Positions 9,483 to 18,777 of a DNA stretch of 64,000 nucleotides are shown piece after piece (the stretch's first letter is position 1; each line of letters starts with the position of its first letter). A model generated the notes under the pieces. That model was not told the origin of the DNA. It saw nothing but the letters and a program-made list of their open reading frames with translations, and did no database searches. Source of the DNA: Magnetococcales bacterium (GTDB taxonomy: Bacteria > Pseudomonadota > Magnetococcia > Magnetococcales > Magnetaquicoccaceae). Made by a program: the position numbers and the translations under genes. Location of the stretch: NCBI GenBank assembly GCA_015231755.1, contig JADGAZ010000010.1:62001-126000 (forward strand), given 5' to 3'.

Positions 9483-10442
9483 ATGAACAACAAACCGCGC
9501 ATCGACTCCCAGGAAGCCCTGACTCCTCGTTATGCCCAATATCGCCGCATGCTCTGCACCACCCATCCCGGTCTGGATCTCCGGTTGCGTCAGGGTCGCC
9601 TGATCCGGAGTACTCTGGTCGAACTGGCCAGCCGGTTTGACGTGATTCTTTTGGACGCCTTCGGCGTGTTGAATCTGGGAGAACAGGTCATTCCCGGCGC
9701 TCCCGAGGCGATTTCGGCCTTGCGCGCTCAAGGCAAAGCGGTGCGGGTGGTCTCCAACAACGCCTCCCAATCCCCGGCCAATATGGTCCGTCGGTTGAAG
9801 AAAATGGGCTTCGACCTGACCGTGGAGGAGATCATTTCGTCAGGCATGGCCGTGGCCCCATATATCGAAAATTCCATGCATCGGGACCGCCCTTACCTGC
9901 TGGTGGGCAGCGATGACAGTGCCAGCGTGTACGCCCCTTTTCCCGAATCCCTCATGGTCAACCGGTCCGGATCAACCCTGACGCTGGAAGAGGCGGAATC
10001 GATTCTGATTTGCAGCAATCGGGAGTATCACGGCGGCCAGCAGGAACAAGACGCCTTGCAACTTTTGACGCACAAAAAAGTTCCCCTGCTGCTCGCCAAT
10101 CCGGATCTGGCCACCCCCAAACCCGATGGTCGCCTGGAAGCCGTGGCGGGGTATGCGGCGTTCGATCTGGCCGAAACCTTCGGATTGACCATCGAAGGAA
10201 TCGGCAAACCGTTCCCCCCGATTTTTCAGGAGGTGATCCGTCGTTTTCCGGAAGTGCCACGGGAACGGTTTTTGATGGTGGGGGATACCTTGGATACCGA
10301 TGTGCTGGGCGCGGCGGCCATGGGATTTGCCAGTTGTCTGGCGCTGTCCGGGGCGTGCGCCGGATGGGGAGACTCCCTGGAAAGCTTGTGTGATGTGCGG
10401 GGCATCCGTCCCGATTTTGTGATCGCATCCCTGGGCGGTTGA
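9483..10442 (+). CDS. HAD-superfamily IIA hydrolase, NagD-like phosphatase
   Basis: A 319-aa cytosolic phosphatase of the HAD subclass IIA. The nucleophile motif is DAFGVLNLG (near residue 58; typically DxDGVL in NagD proteins), motif II is VVSNNASQ, and motif IV is MVGDTLDTDVLGA. The cap contains the family stretch IGKPFPPIF. An in-frame upstream start at 9357 adds 42 residues with no family look. The ATG at 9483 is chosen, although its Shine-Dalgarno is weak. Fumarase follows after 48 bases and may be co-transcribed. Substrate unknown. Confidence 0.82.
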   Translation: MNNKPRIDSQEALTPRYAQYRRMLCTTHPGLDLRLRQGRLIRSTLVELASRFDVILLDAFGVLNLGEQVIPGAPEAISALRAQGKAVRVVSNNASQSPANMVRRLKKMGFDLTVEEIISSGMAVAPYIENSMHRDRPYLLVGSDDSASVYAPFPESLMVNRSGSTLTLEEAESILICSNREYHGGQQEQDALQLLTHKKVPLLLANPDLATPKPDGRLEAVAGYAAFDLAETFGLTIEGIGKPFPPIFQEVIRRFPEVPRERFLMVGDTLDTDVLGAAAMGFASCLALSGACAGWGDSLESLCDVRGIRPDFVIASLGG

Positions 10443-10490
10443 CAGCGGGATTCGTGTTTCCATTTTGGATTGACAAGGAGAATGTTGACC

Positions 10491-12101
10491 ATGGCCGATT
10501 TTCGATATGGGGAGCTCTTCAATCTGGCCCATGACCAGACCCAATACCGTTTGCTGACCCAGGATCATGTGCGGGTCGATACCTTTGCGGGCGGGCGGAT
10601 GGTGATGGTGGATGGGGCGGGTTTGACCCTTTTGGCCAAAGAGGCCATGCGGGATGTGTCGTTTTTGTTGCGTACCAGCCATTTGCAGCAGTTGCGCGAC
10701 ATCCTCGACGATCCGGAGGCTTCGGGCAATGATCGTTATGTGGCTTTGGAACTGCTGAAAAATGCCAATATCGCCGCCGGTATGGTGCTGCCCAGTTGTC
10801 AGGATACGGGCACGGCCACGGTGGTGGGCAAGAAGGGAGGTCGGGTCTGGACCGGCGGTGGTGATCGCGAAGCCTTGTCCCGGGGGGTTTTCGAGGCGTA
10901 TGCGGGGAACAATCTGCGTTATTCCCAGGTTGCTCCCATCACTTTGTATGAAGAGAAGAATACCGGCAGCAATCTCCCGGCCCAGATCGACATCGAGGCT
11001 GTGGATGGGGAGGCGTACAAATTTTTGTTCATGGCCAAGGGTGGGGGATCGGCCAACAAGACGTTCTTGTTTCAGCAAAATAAATCTCTTTTGAATCCCG
11101 AGTCCCTGGCGGCCTTTGTGGCGTCCAAATTGAAGGATTTGGGGACTTCGGCGTGTCCGCCTTATCATTTGGCGTTGGTGATTGGCGGTTTGTCTCCGGA
11201 GATGACCTTGAAGACGGTCAAGCTTGCTTCGGCCCGTTATCTGGATACGTTGCCGGAACAAGGAGATGGGATCGGTGGGGCGTTCCGAGATCGGGCGTTT
11301 GAGGCCGAGGTGATGGAGATGGCCCAAAAGCTCGGGTTGGGGGCGCAGTTCGGAGGCAAATATTTCGCCCATGATGCGCGGGTGATCCGACTGCCGAGGC
11401 ATGGGGCTTCGTGTCCGGTGGGGTTGGGGGTATCGTGTTCGGCGGATCGGAACATTTTGGCCCGTATCGATGCGGAGGGGATTTGGTTGGAGGCTTTGGA
11501 GCGGGATCCGGCCCGTTTTCTGCCGGAGGTGGAGATGCCGGCCGGTGAGGCGGTGCGGGTGGATTTGAATCAGCCCATGGCGGCCATTCGTGCCGAGTTG
11601 AGTCGTTATCCGATCAAGACCCGGTTGTCGTTGACCGGGCCTATCGTGGTGGCTCGGGATATTGCTCATGCCCGGATTCAGGAGCGGTTGGATCGGGGTG
11701 AGGGGATGCCGGAGTATTTCAAGAATCATATCGTTTATTATGCCGGTCCGGCCAAGAAGCCGGAGGGTTTGCCTTCGGGTTCGTTTGGTCCGACCACGGC
11801 GGGGCGGATGGACAGTTATGTGGGGCGTTTTCAGAAGGAGGGGGGATCGTTGGTGATGTTGGCCAAGGGCAACCGGGGTCGTCAGGTGACCGAGGCGTGC
11901 AAGGCCAACGGGGGATTTTATTTGGGTTCCATTGGTGGAGCGGCGGCTTCGTTGGCGCAGCAGAGCATCAAGAAGGTTGAGGTGATCGATTTTCCGGAGT
12001 TGGGTATGGAGGCGGTTCATCGCATCGAGGTGGAGAATTTCCCGGCTTTCATCGTGGTGGATGACAAGGGGGGAGATTTCTTCGCGGCGTTGGGTTTGTA
12101 G
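10491..12101 (+). CDS. Fumarate hydratase, class I (iron-sulfur)
   Basis: Interconverts fumarate and malate with an oxygen-sensitive [4Fe-4S] cluster. The 536-aa length is that of the fused FumA/FumB form: an N-terminal alpha domain ([17 protein letters not shown], with a cluster cysteine) and a C-terminal beta domain ([27 protein letters not shown]). [11 protein letters not shown] holds further conserved cysteines. AAGGAG at 10474-10479 supports the ATG at 10491; a TTG at 10470 and an ATG at 10482 are too close to or ahead of that site. Confidence 0.94.
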   Translation: MADFRYGELFNLAHDQTQYRLLTQDHVRVDTFAGGRMVMVDGAGLTLLAKEAMRDVSFLLRTSHLQQLRDILDDPEASGNDRYVALELLKNANIAAGMVLPSCQDTGTATVVGKKGGRVWTGGGDREALSRGVFEAYAGNNLRYSQVAPITLYEEKNTGSNLPAQIDIEAVDGEAYKFLFMAKGGGSANKTFLFQQNKSLLNPESLAAFVASKLKDLGTSACPPYHLALVIGGLSPEMTLKTVKLASARYLDTLPEQGDGIGGAFRDRAFEAEVMEMAQKLGLGAQFGGKYFAHDARVIRLPRHGASCPVGLGVSCSADRNILARIDAEGIWLEALERDPARFLPEVEMPAGEAVRVDLNQPMAAIRAELSRYPIKTRLSLTGPIVVARDIAHARIQERLDRGEGMPEYFKNHIVYYAGPAKKPEGLPSGSFGPTTAGRMDSYVGRFQKEGGSLVMLAKGNRGRQVTEACKANGGFYLGSIGGAAASLAQQSIKKVEVIDFPELGMEAVHRIEVENFPAFIVVDDKGGDFFAALGL

Positions 12102-12108
12102 AAAACTG

Positions 12109-12294
12109 TTGAAAAAAAAGCGGGGGTCTGGGGGATTCTTCCCCCAGGGTTTTGCTTTTTTTGCCTTTGCTTTTTTGTCTTTTGCGAAAAACGCTTTCGT
12201 AAAAGCGCGCACAAGTCAAAAGAACAAGTCAAAAGATTAAAAGATTAAAACCCTGGGAGAGGAATCTCCCAGACCCTCTCTTTTTTTTCAATGG
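12109..12294. repeat. Nested inverted-repeat element, copy 2
   Basis: The left unit TTGAAAAAAAAGCGGGGGTC is followed by the small hairpin CTGGGGGATTCTTCCCCCAG. The right unit has CTGGGAGAGGAATCTCCCAG, then ACCCTCTC, T8 and CAATGG. Between them lies a spacer rich in CTTTTG/CAAAAG words that can itself fold back. It fills the gap between the convergent fumarase and SDR genes. Confidence 0.85.
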
Positions 12295-13128
12295 TCACAG
12301 CCATGCTTTGGCCAGAATGGCATCCATGAGACGATTTGGCAGAATACGCCGCAACAGAGCAAACAAATGCGTCGGTATCGTGACTCCATAACGCACCCTG
12401 GGACGTGAACTTTCAAGCGCGTGAACCACCTTGTCAAAAACCGCCTCGGGAGGCATCGAAAACATTCCCCCACCTCTCTGGGCCTTCTGACGAAAATGAT
12501 CCTCCATGAAACGATATCGCTCCAGATGCCTGCTCGCCGCCGCATCCACATGACGCCTGAAAGCCATCGTGGCGTTTTTTCTGAACAAGGTGGTGATGGG
12601 ACCAGGCTCGATCAGAATGAAATGAATCCCACTGCCACGCCACTCCAACCGCAAAGTGTCGGTCATCCCTTCCAACGCAAACTTGCTCGCCACATACGCC
12701 CCGCGATACGGTAACGCCACAAAACCCAATACCGAACTGTTCTGAATCACCCTCCCATGCCCCTGCCGATGCATCACCGGCAAAACCAATCGGGTCAACT
12801 CGTGAGTGCCGAAAACATTGGTCTCGAATTGCTCCCGCAACGCGCGACGGTCCAAATCCTCCAAAGCCCCCGGCTGACCATAGGCCCCATTGTTGAACAA
12901 CGCATCCAACGTGCCCCCGGTCTGCCGCAACACCCACTCCACCGCCTCCCGGATCGACTCCGAATCCACCAAGTCCAACCGGTGGGCGGTCAATCCCATC
13001 TGCTGCAATTTCTCGACATCCTCCACCTTGCGCGCCGTGGCGAAAACCCGATGCCCCCGCTCCCGCAATCCCTGGGCGACACACAAGCCAATACCGCTGG
13101 AACAGCCGGTGATCAGGATGGTTTTCAT
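12295..13128 (-). CDS. Short-chain dehydrogenase/reductase
   Basis: NAD(P)-dependent oxidoreductase of the classical SDR type, 277 aa from the ATG at 13128. It has the Rossmann motif TGCSSGIG (about residues 7-14), NNGAYG, the catalytic serine in NSSVLG, and YVASK as YxxxK. In-frame ATGs at 13140 and 13152 would add four or eight residues; no start has a clear Shine-Dalgarno. It ends at the edge of a repeat element. Substrate unknown. Confidence 0.85.
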   Translation of the reverse strand: MKTILITGCSSGIGLCVAQGLRERGHRVFATARKVEDVEKLQQMGLTAHRLDLVDSESIREAVEWVLRQTGGTLDALFNNGAYGQPGALEDLDRRALREQFETNVFGTHELTRLVLPVMHRQGHGRVIQNSSVLGFVALPYRGAYVASKFALEGMTDTLRLEWRGSGIHFILIEPGPITTLFRKNATMAFRRHVDAAASRHLERYRFMEDHFRQKAQRGGGMFSMPPEAVFDKVVHALESSRPRVRYGVTIPTHLFALLRRILPNRLMDAILAKAWL

Positions 13129-13172
13129 GGTTTCAGCCATTGATCCATGCATGGTTCACCCGTTTGTCGAAT

Positions 13173-14105
13173 TCACGTCCAACCCATCCCCACCTTCACC
13201 GCGTGACCCCTCAGCCATTCGGCGGCGGACATGCGGCGTTTGCCGGGAATCTGCACCTCGGTGACGATCAACGAGCCTTCCTGACAGGCGATTTCCGGGC
13301 CGTCGTCGTGAAGGGCGATGATGGTGCCGGGGGAACCGGAACCGTGTTCCACACGGGCGCGCAGGATTTTGACCGGTTGTCCCTCCAACAGGGCGGTGGC
13401 TCCCGGCCAAGGGTTGAGGGCCAGAATATGACGTTGTACCCGTCCGGCCTTTTCCTGAAAGGAGATTTTTTCATCCGCCCGGGTGAGTTTCGGAGCGTGG
13501 AGGATGCCCTCATCGGGCTGGGGTCTGGGATGGATGGTGCCCGCTTTCATGCCGGCGATGGTTTGGATCAGCAGACGCGCTCCCAGTTGGGCCAGAGCAT
13601 CGTGCAGACCGCCTCCGGTCATGGTGGCAGGCAGGGGCAGGGGGGCCATGGAGAGGATGGGGCCGGTATCCAGTCCCTTGTCCATGCGCATGATGGTAAT
13701 GCCCGAGTCCGCATCTCCGGCCAGCAACGCCCTTTGGATCGGCGCCGCTCCCCGCCAGCGGGGCAACAGCGAAGCGTGTACGTTGATGCATCCTTGCGGA
13801 GGCAGGGAAAGCAGGGTTTCCGACAGGATCTGACCATAGGCCGCCACCACGATCAGATCGGGTTGAAGCGCCGCGCAATCGGCGATGGCGGCAGGATCTT
13901 TCAATTTTTCCGGCTGAAAGATCGGAATGCCTCGTCCGGCTGCCACCTCCTTGACCGGCGAAGGACGTAGATTCATGCCGCGTCCCGTGGGGCGGTCGGG
14001 TTGGGTGAAAATGCCCACCACCGGATCGGTGCTGTCGAGCAGGGCTTGCAGGGAGGGGACCGCGAAATCCGGTGTTCCCATGAAGACGATGCGCCAGCTT
14101 TGCAT
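13173..14105 (-). CDS. fmt: Methionyl-tRNA formyltransferase
   Basis: Formylates the initiator Met-tRNA using 10-formyl-tetrahydrofolate. The 310-aa protein begins RIVFMGTPDFAVPSLQAL. It has the folate-site motif INVHASLLPRWRGAAPIQ, with the catalytic N-H-D residues, and a C-terminal tRNA-binding domain. GAGGAG precedes the ATG. It follows def by six bases in one operon, the usual def-fmt pair. Confidence 0.96.
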   Translation of the reverse strand: MQSWRIVFMGTPDFAVPSLQALLDSTDPVVGIFTQPDRPTGRGMNLRPSPVKEVAAGRGIPIFQPEKLKDPAAIADCAALQPDLIVVAAYGQILSETLLSLPPQGCINVHASLLPRWRGAAPIQRALLAGDADSGITIMRMDKGLDTGPILSMAPLPLPATMTGGGLHDALAQLGARLLIQTIAGMKAGTIHPRPQPDEGILHAPKLTRADEKISFQEKAGRVQRHILALNPWPGATALLEGQPVKILRARVEHGSGSPGTIIALHDDGPEIACQEGSLIVTEVQIPGKRRMSAAEWLRGHAVKVGMGWT

Positions 14106-14111
14106 GGGGGG

Positions 14112-14627
14112 TCACTCCTCGTTTTGTTTTTTCTTTTTGAGTTTTTGCAAGATGATGGAGCGTTTCAGGCGCGAAATGTGGTCGATGAACAAAATGCCGT
14201 CCAGGTGGTCGATTTCGTGCTGAAAACAGACCGCCAGCACATCATCCGCGTCGATGATCACCTCCTGGCCGTGTTGATTCAGCCCCTTGACCTGAATCTG
14301 GGCCGAACGGGTCACATCGGAAGTGTGTTCCGGGACCGACAGACACCCTTCGTTCCAGACGATTTCTCCGTCCTGACGGATGATTTCCGGATTGGCCAGA
14401 AAGATGGGACTGCGTTTGCCATCTTTTTTGGCATATTCCACATCCACCACGATGACCCGTTGGGTGACGCCGACCTGGGTTGCGGCCAGACCGATTCCCT
14501 GGGCGTAGTACATGGTTTCGGCCATGTTTTCCATGAGGCGGCGCACGGCGTCGGTGACCGCCGGAACGGGCAGGGCTTTGCGTTTGAGACGGCTGTCGGG
14601 GGCGGTGAGTATGGTGAGTCGCGTCAT
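14112..14627 (-). CDS. def: Peptide deformylase
   Basis: Metalloenzyme that removes the N-formyl group from new proteins. The 171-aa protein shows all three motifs: GIGLAATQVG, EGCLSVP (metal cysteine) and QHEIDHLDG (metal histidines and catalytic Glu). The C-terminus is a very lysine-rich tail (KLKKKKQ). It is upstream of fmt and separated from priA by a repeat element. Confidence 0.96.
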   Translation of the reverse strand: MTRLTILTAPDSRLKRKALPVPAVTDAVRRLMENMAETMYYAQGIGLAATQVGVTQRVIVVDVEYAKKDGKRSPIFLANPEIIRQDGEIVWNEGCLSVPEHTSDVTRSAQIQVKGLNQHGQEVIIDADDVLAVCFQHEIDHLDGILFIDHISRLKRSIILQKLKKKKQNEE

Positions 14628-14653
14628 GGTGGATCCGTGAAAAATAGTGTTGC

Positions 14654-14800
14654 AACTATTGAAAAAAAAGAGGGGTCTGGGGATTCATCCCCAGTAATTT
14701 GACTTTATTATTTTTTTAAAAAGTTTTTCAAATTATTTAATTTTAGAGTCAAAACCCTGGGGGATGAATCCCCCAGACCCCCTCTTTTTTTTCAATAGTT
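14654..14800. repeat. Nested inverted-repeat element, copy 3
   Basis: The ends AACTATTGAAAAAAAAG and CTTTTTTTTCAATAGTT are complementary, and each arm contains its own CTGGGG...CCCCAG hairpin. The centre (14697-14750) is AT-rich, with TTGACTTTATTA against TTTTAGAGTCAA. It lies after the priA stop and before the def start, both on the minus strand. Confidence 0.85.
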
Positions 14801-14816
14801 TATCCGGTTTGGTCTT

Positions 14817-17018
14817 TCAAAGGAAGAGTTGGGGATCCACATCGATTTCCAGGCGAATCCGCGTGCCTGCCATTTTTTCGGCCAGGGTCATGACGCCGGG
14901 CAGTGCCCGATGCAATCGACCGTCTTGTCGTTCCTTGATCAGCATTTGCCAGCGATACCGGTTGCGCAATTTGAACAGCGGCGCCGGGGCGGGCCCCAGG
15001 AATTCCACATCGGCATTCGGAGGCAAGGCGGCTTTGAACATTTGACAAAAAAGATCCCCTTCCGGTTTCATGCTGGCGTTGAATCGCATCATGGCCAGCC
15101 GTCGGAAGGGGGGGTAACCGGCCTGGCGTCGGAAGTCCATCTCTTTTTGGATGAAATTCTGATCGTTTCCCAGGGCGGCGGCTATGGCGTAGTGGTTGGG
15201 ATCCAGGGTTTGGATGATGGCTCGTCCCGCATGGTCTTCCCGTCCGGCCCGTCCGGCCACCTGGGTGAGAATCTGAAAGGTGCGTTCCGAGGCGCGGAAA
15301 TCGGGTTGGCACAGCGTGGTTTCCGCCTGCACCACTCCCACCAGGGACAACCCGGGAAAGTGATGTCCTTTGGCGGTCATCTGGGTGCCCACGAGAATAT
15401 CGATGCGGCGGGCGTGGAAGGCTTCCAGGGTCTCTTCCAGGGTGTGGGAGTCGGAAGCCACGGCATCCCGATCCAGTCGGGCGATGGTGGCTTGGGGAAA
15501 GAGGGTACGGGTTTCTTCTTCCAGGCGTTGGGTGCCGGGTCCGAAGTGGTAGAGGCTCAATTGGCCGCAGCTTGGGCAGATATCCAGAGGATCCCGGTTG
15601 AAATCGCAATAGTGGCACAGCAGACGGGAGCGGTTTTTGTGCAGGGTGAGGGTGACCGAGCAGTGGGGGCATTGGATCGCCTGTCCGCAGCGATAGCAGA
15701 GCAGTGACGGAGCGAATCCGCGTCGGTTGAGAAACAGCAGCACCTGTCGTCCCGCTTCCAGGGTTTCGGTCATGGCCTGGCGCAGTCTGGGGGAGATCAG
15801 GCCATCTTTTCCCATGAGGCGTCGCAGTTCCGGGTCTCCCAGTTGGACCGCTTCCACTGTGGGAGGCAGGCCACCTCCGGCCCGTTGGGTCAGGCGCAGA
15901 TGGCCATAGCGGCCTCGTTGGACATTGGCCAGGGATTCCATCGACGGGGTGGCGCTGCCGAGAATCAGCACGGCGGCGCATTTCTGGGCGCGCACGGCGG
16001 CCATGTCCCGGGCCTGATAGGGAACGTTGCCTTCTTGTTTGTAGGAAGGGTCATGTTCTTCGTCCACGATCACCAGTCCCAGGTTGGCGAACGGCGCAAA
16101 CAGGGCGCTGCGGGCGCCAACGGCCACCTGGGCTTCTCCTTTATGGATGCGCCACCACTCTTTGGGGCGTTGGGCGCGGGTCAATCCGGAGTGCAGCACG
16201 GCCAGGGTGGTGGGAAAGCGGGCGCGCAGTCGTGTGATCATTTGGGAGGTGAGGGCAATTTCCGGCACCAGCACCAGGGCTTGTCTTCCGGAGGTGAGGC
16301 AGCGTTCGATGGCGCGCAGGTAGACTTCGGTTTTGCCGCTACCGGTGATGCCTTCCAGGAGAAACGGTTTGAAGGTATGGCTGTTCAGGGCCTGGCAGAG
16401 TTGTTCGACGCATTGGGATTGTTCGTCGGTGAGGGTGGGGGGTGTGATGGGCGGTTGGGGGAGTTCGGTTGGATTGGATTCTTCGGGGATGCGGGTTGTC
16501 CAGGTGGTTTCCAGGCGGATGGCTCCGAGTTTTTCGAGGGTATGCAGGTGTTCGATGAGTCCTTTTTTGCCGAAGTGGGTGATCAGGGTTTCTTCGGAGA
16601 GGCCATCTTTGCGGTTTTGGATGCGGGTGACCAGGGGGATGAGGGAGGGTGGAATGATTTGTGGATCGGTTTCGGGTTGCCAGATTGCCCGTCGTTTGCG
16701 TTGGAAGGTGATTTCGCTGGGCAGGGCCGCCGCCGCCACGGAGCCGATGGAGCACAGGTAATAGCGGGAGAGCCAATTCAGGAGGTGGAGCAGGTCTGCG
16801 CCGAGCAGGGGTTGAGTGCCGAGGGTGGCGGCGATTTCCAGGATTTTTCCTTCTTTCCAGACGGCTTCTTGGGTGATTTCCCAGACGATGCCGGTTTGTC
16901 GGCTGCGTCCGAGGGGTACCAGCACCAGTGAGCCTGCGGTGACCGGCATGGAGTCCGGGATGGCGTAGGTCAGGAGGGGGCGTTTGGGGATGGGGAGGGC
17001 GACCTGGGCAAAGCGCAT
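14817..17018 (-). CDS. priA: Primosomal protein N', replication-restart helicase
   Basis: Superfamily 2 DNA helicase that reloads the replisome at stalled forks. The 733-aa protein has an N-terminal DNA-binding domain, Walker A ITGSGKTEVYLRAI, Walker B DEEHD, and a zinc-binding cysteine insertion (CYRCG, CPHC, CHYC, CPSCG). The conserved helicase motif QVAGRAGRE follows. Repeat elements flank the gene on both sides. Confidence 0.96.
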   Translation of the reverse strand: MRFAQVALPIPKRPLLTYAIPDSMPVTAGSLVLVPLGRSRQTGIVWEITQEAVWKEGKILEIAATLGTQPLLGADLLHLLNWLSRYYLCSIGSVAAAALPSEITFQRKRRAIWQPETDPQIIPPSLIPLVTRIQNRKDGLSEETLITHFGKKGLIEHLHTLEKLGAIRLETTWTTRIPEESNPTELPQPPITPPTLTDEQSQCVEQLCQALNSHTFKPFLLEGITGSGKTEVYLRAIERCLTSGRQALVLVPEIALTSQMITRLRARFPTTLAVLHSGLTRAQRPKEWWRIHKGEAQVAVGARSALFAPFANLGLVIVDEEHDPSYKQEGNVPYQARDMAAVRAQKCAAVLILGSATPSMESLANVQRGRYGHLRLTQRAGGGLPPTVEAVQLGDPELRRLMGKDGLISPRLRQAMTETLEAGRQVLLFLNRRGFAPSLLCYRCGQAIQCPHCSVTLTLHKNRSRLLCHYCDFNRDPLDICPSCGQLSLYHFGPGTQRLEEETRTLFPQATIARLDRDAVASDSHTLEETLEAFHARRIDILVGTQMTAKGHHFPGLSLVGVVQAETTLCQPDFRASERTFQILTQVAGRAGREDHAGRAIIQTLDPNHYAIAAALGNDQNFIQKEMDFRRQAGYPPFRRLAMMRFNASMKPEGDLFCQMFKAALPPNADVEFLGPAPAPLFKLRNRYRWQMLIKERQDGRLHRALPGVMTLAEKMAGTRIRLEIDVDPQLFL

Positions 17019-17025
17019 GGTTTGA

Positions 17026-17407
17026 AACTATTAAAAAAAAAGAGAGGGTCTGGGAGATTCATCTCCCAGGGTTTTGATTTTGCCTTTAATCTTTTGCCTT
17101 TGGCGCGCTTTTCAAAGAAGCTTTTTTCGCGCCTTTTGCGAAAAAAAGCGCAAGCGCGCTGCTTTTGACTTTTTCTTTTTGCCTTTGGCTCGCTTTTCAA
17201 AGTGTTGCGAAAATTTTCAAGACCAATCCGGTTCTGATCAGGGCGAGTTCACTCAGGAAGGACGGAGCGCGCGCTGCGCTTTTTTCGCAAAAGGCGCGAA
17301 AAAAGCTTTTGTAAAAGCGCGCCAAAGGCAAAAAAGATTGAAAGTCAAAAGATCAAAGTCAAAACCCTGGGGGAAGAATCCCCCAGACCCTCTCTTTTTT
17401 TTCAATG
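17026..17407. repeat. Nested inverted-repeat element, copy 4 (largest, about 380 bases)
   Basis: The outer ends are AAACTATTAAAAAAAAAGAG on the left and CTCTCTTTTTTTTCAATGG on the right, each with its CTGGG...CCCAG hairpin. Inside lie a second pair of imperfect arms of about 65 bases, 17096-17160 and 17263-17329. These carry the words GCGCGCTTTT, AAGCTTTTTTCGCG and TTTTGCGAAAAAA against their complements. It fills the gap between the small ORF at 17435 and priA. No gene is supported in this stretch. Confidence 0.8.
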
Positions 17408-17434
17408 GGTTCGATGATTTTTTGGCCGGGAAAT

Positions 17435-17659
17435 CTATTCGCTTCGTTTCAGATATTTACGGATCATCGCCACATGACAGCAACAATGAGCATCATCCAC
17501 AGGCGGAAGCCCCTCGTTTTCCATGCGACAAAAATCCGTGTGATCGCCGCGCCCGTGAGGGATACAGCGCAACACCTGACGCAAATTCTCCAACTCACCT
17601 TCAGCCCGGGCAACCCGACGACGGGCTTCGGCCAGTTCGACCTCCGGATCCAGAATCAC
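17435..17659 (-). CDS. Small hypothetical protein, cysteine-rich C-terminus
   Basis: A 74-aa frame with a GTG start lying directly after the aminotransferase stop (TGA then GGTG), so translation is probably coupled. The first 30 residues form a charged helix (EARRRVARAEGELENLRQ). The second half has three adjacent cysteines (DAHCCCHVAMI) plus C32 and C44, which could bind a metal. The protein is not recognised. Its position suggests a job linked to the sugar aminotransferase, but that is inference. Confidence 0.5.
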   Translation of the reverse strand: MILDPEVELAEARRRVARAEGELENLRQVLRCIPHGRGDHTDFCRMENEGLPPVDDAHCCCHVAMIRKYLKRSE

Positions 17660-17660
17660 C

Positions 17661-18764
17661 TCACCCCACCGCCCGCACCAAAGCCTGACAGACCAAATCC
17701 TGCTGCTCGGCAGTCAGATAAGGATGCATGGGTAACGAAATCACTTCGCTCGCCGCCTGCGTCGCGTTGGGAAACTCTCCCCTGTCATGACCCAACGCCG
17801 CAAATACCGCCTGATGATGCAAAGGAATCGGATAATGCACCGCCGTCGGAATTCCCGCCTGGGCCATCTCCCCCCGTACCCGCTCCCGATCCGCAACCCG
17901 TACCGTGTATTGAGCAAAAACACTCAGATTTTCCGTGCGAATCTCCGGAATGCGCACCTTGCCACTCAAACGCTCGGCATAACGGGCCGCCACTTCCTGA
18001 CGCGCCTGAATTTCCCCTTCAAAAAATGGCAATTTGGCCAACAAAATCGCAGCCTGCAAGGTGTCCAAACGCCCGTTGATGCCCAAAAGCGCATGACGAT
18101 ACTGGGCGATTTGACCGTGTTCCCGAATCACCTTGATCTTTTGAGCCAACTCTTCATCTTCGGTGAACGCCATCCCCCCATCCCCGTACCCCCCCAACGG
18201 CTTGGCCGGGAAAAATGAAGTGGCCGCCGCCGTGGTCATGCCACAAGAACGCCGCCCCTTGTTGGCCGCTCCAAAAGATTGACAGGCATCCTCCAAAACC
18301 CAAAGCCCATGGGCCTTGGCGATATCGTTGATGGCATCCAGATCCGCACATTGCCCAAAAATGCTCACCGGCATGATGGCGCGAGTCCGGGGCGTGATGG
18401 CCGCGGCAATCAAACCCGGATCGATGTTGAGGGTGTCCGGCTCCACATCCACAAAAACCGGTTTGGCCCCGGTCAGGGCAATGGTCTCGGCTGTGGCGAT
18501 GAAGGTGAAAGGCGTGGTGATCACCTCGTCACCCGGCCCAATCCCCCAGGCCATCAGAATGGCCAACAACGCATCGGTACCCGATGAAAGCCCCACCGCA
18601 TGCCCACATCCGACAAATTCCGCCAACGCCCCTTCCAGCTCCTTGACCTGGGGACCGTTGATGTAACGGGAGGTGTCCAGCACCTCCTGGATGGCCCGGT
18701 TGACCGGATCGCGCATGAGACGGTACTGGGATTGCAGATCGATGAATTCCATGACATTTGACAC
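17661..18764 (-). CDS. DegT/DnrJ/EryC1-family sugar-nucleotide aminotransferase
   Basis: PLP-dependent aminotransferase that converts a keto-sugar nucleotide to an amino sugar, 367 aa. The fold-type I pattern is clear: SSGTDALLAILMAWGIGPGD, VLEDACQSFGA, and the PLP lysine in FFPAKPLGGYGDGG. This last block resembles WbpE-like enzymes that aminate UDP-3-keto-GlcNAcA. The start is GTG with GAGGGG nine bases upstream; an in-frame ATG lies at 18752. It follows lysA by 13 bases. Likely use is O-antigen or another surface glycan. Confidence 0.88.
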   Translation of the reverse strand: MSNVMEFIDLQSQYRLMRDPVNRAIQEVLDTSRYINGPQVKELEGALAEFVGCGHAVGLSSGTDALLAILMAWGIGPGDEVITTPFTFIATAETIALTGAKPVFVDVEPDTLNIDPGLIAAAITPRTRAIMPVSIFGQCADLDAINDIAKAHGLWVLEDACQSFGAANKGRRSCGMTTAAATSFFPAKPLGGYGDGGMAFTEDEELAQKIKVIREHGQIAQYRHALLGINGRLDTLQAAILLAKLPFFEGEIQARQEVAARYAERLSGKVRIPEIRTENLSVFAQYTVRVADRERVRGEMAQAGIPTAVHYPIPLHHQAVFAALGHDRGEFPNATQAASEVISLPMHPYLTAEQQDLVCQALVRAVG

Positions 18765-18777
18765 TGGTGTGGTCCCC

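Noticed and set aside
9972-12212. A 746-codon open frame antisense to the HAD phosphatase and fumarase genes
   Set aside because: It is opposite two well-recognised genes, is His/Arg/Gln-rich with no domain, and runs into a repeat element. It is a by-product of GC-biased codon positions.
12109-17407. CRISPR array
   Set aside because: The repeated units are inverted, unequal in spacing, and separated by genes. No regular spacers and no cas genes are present.
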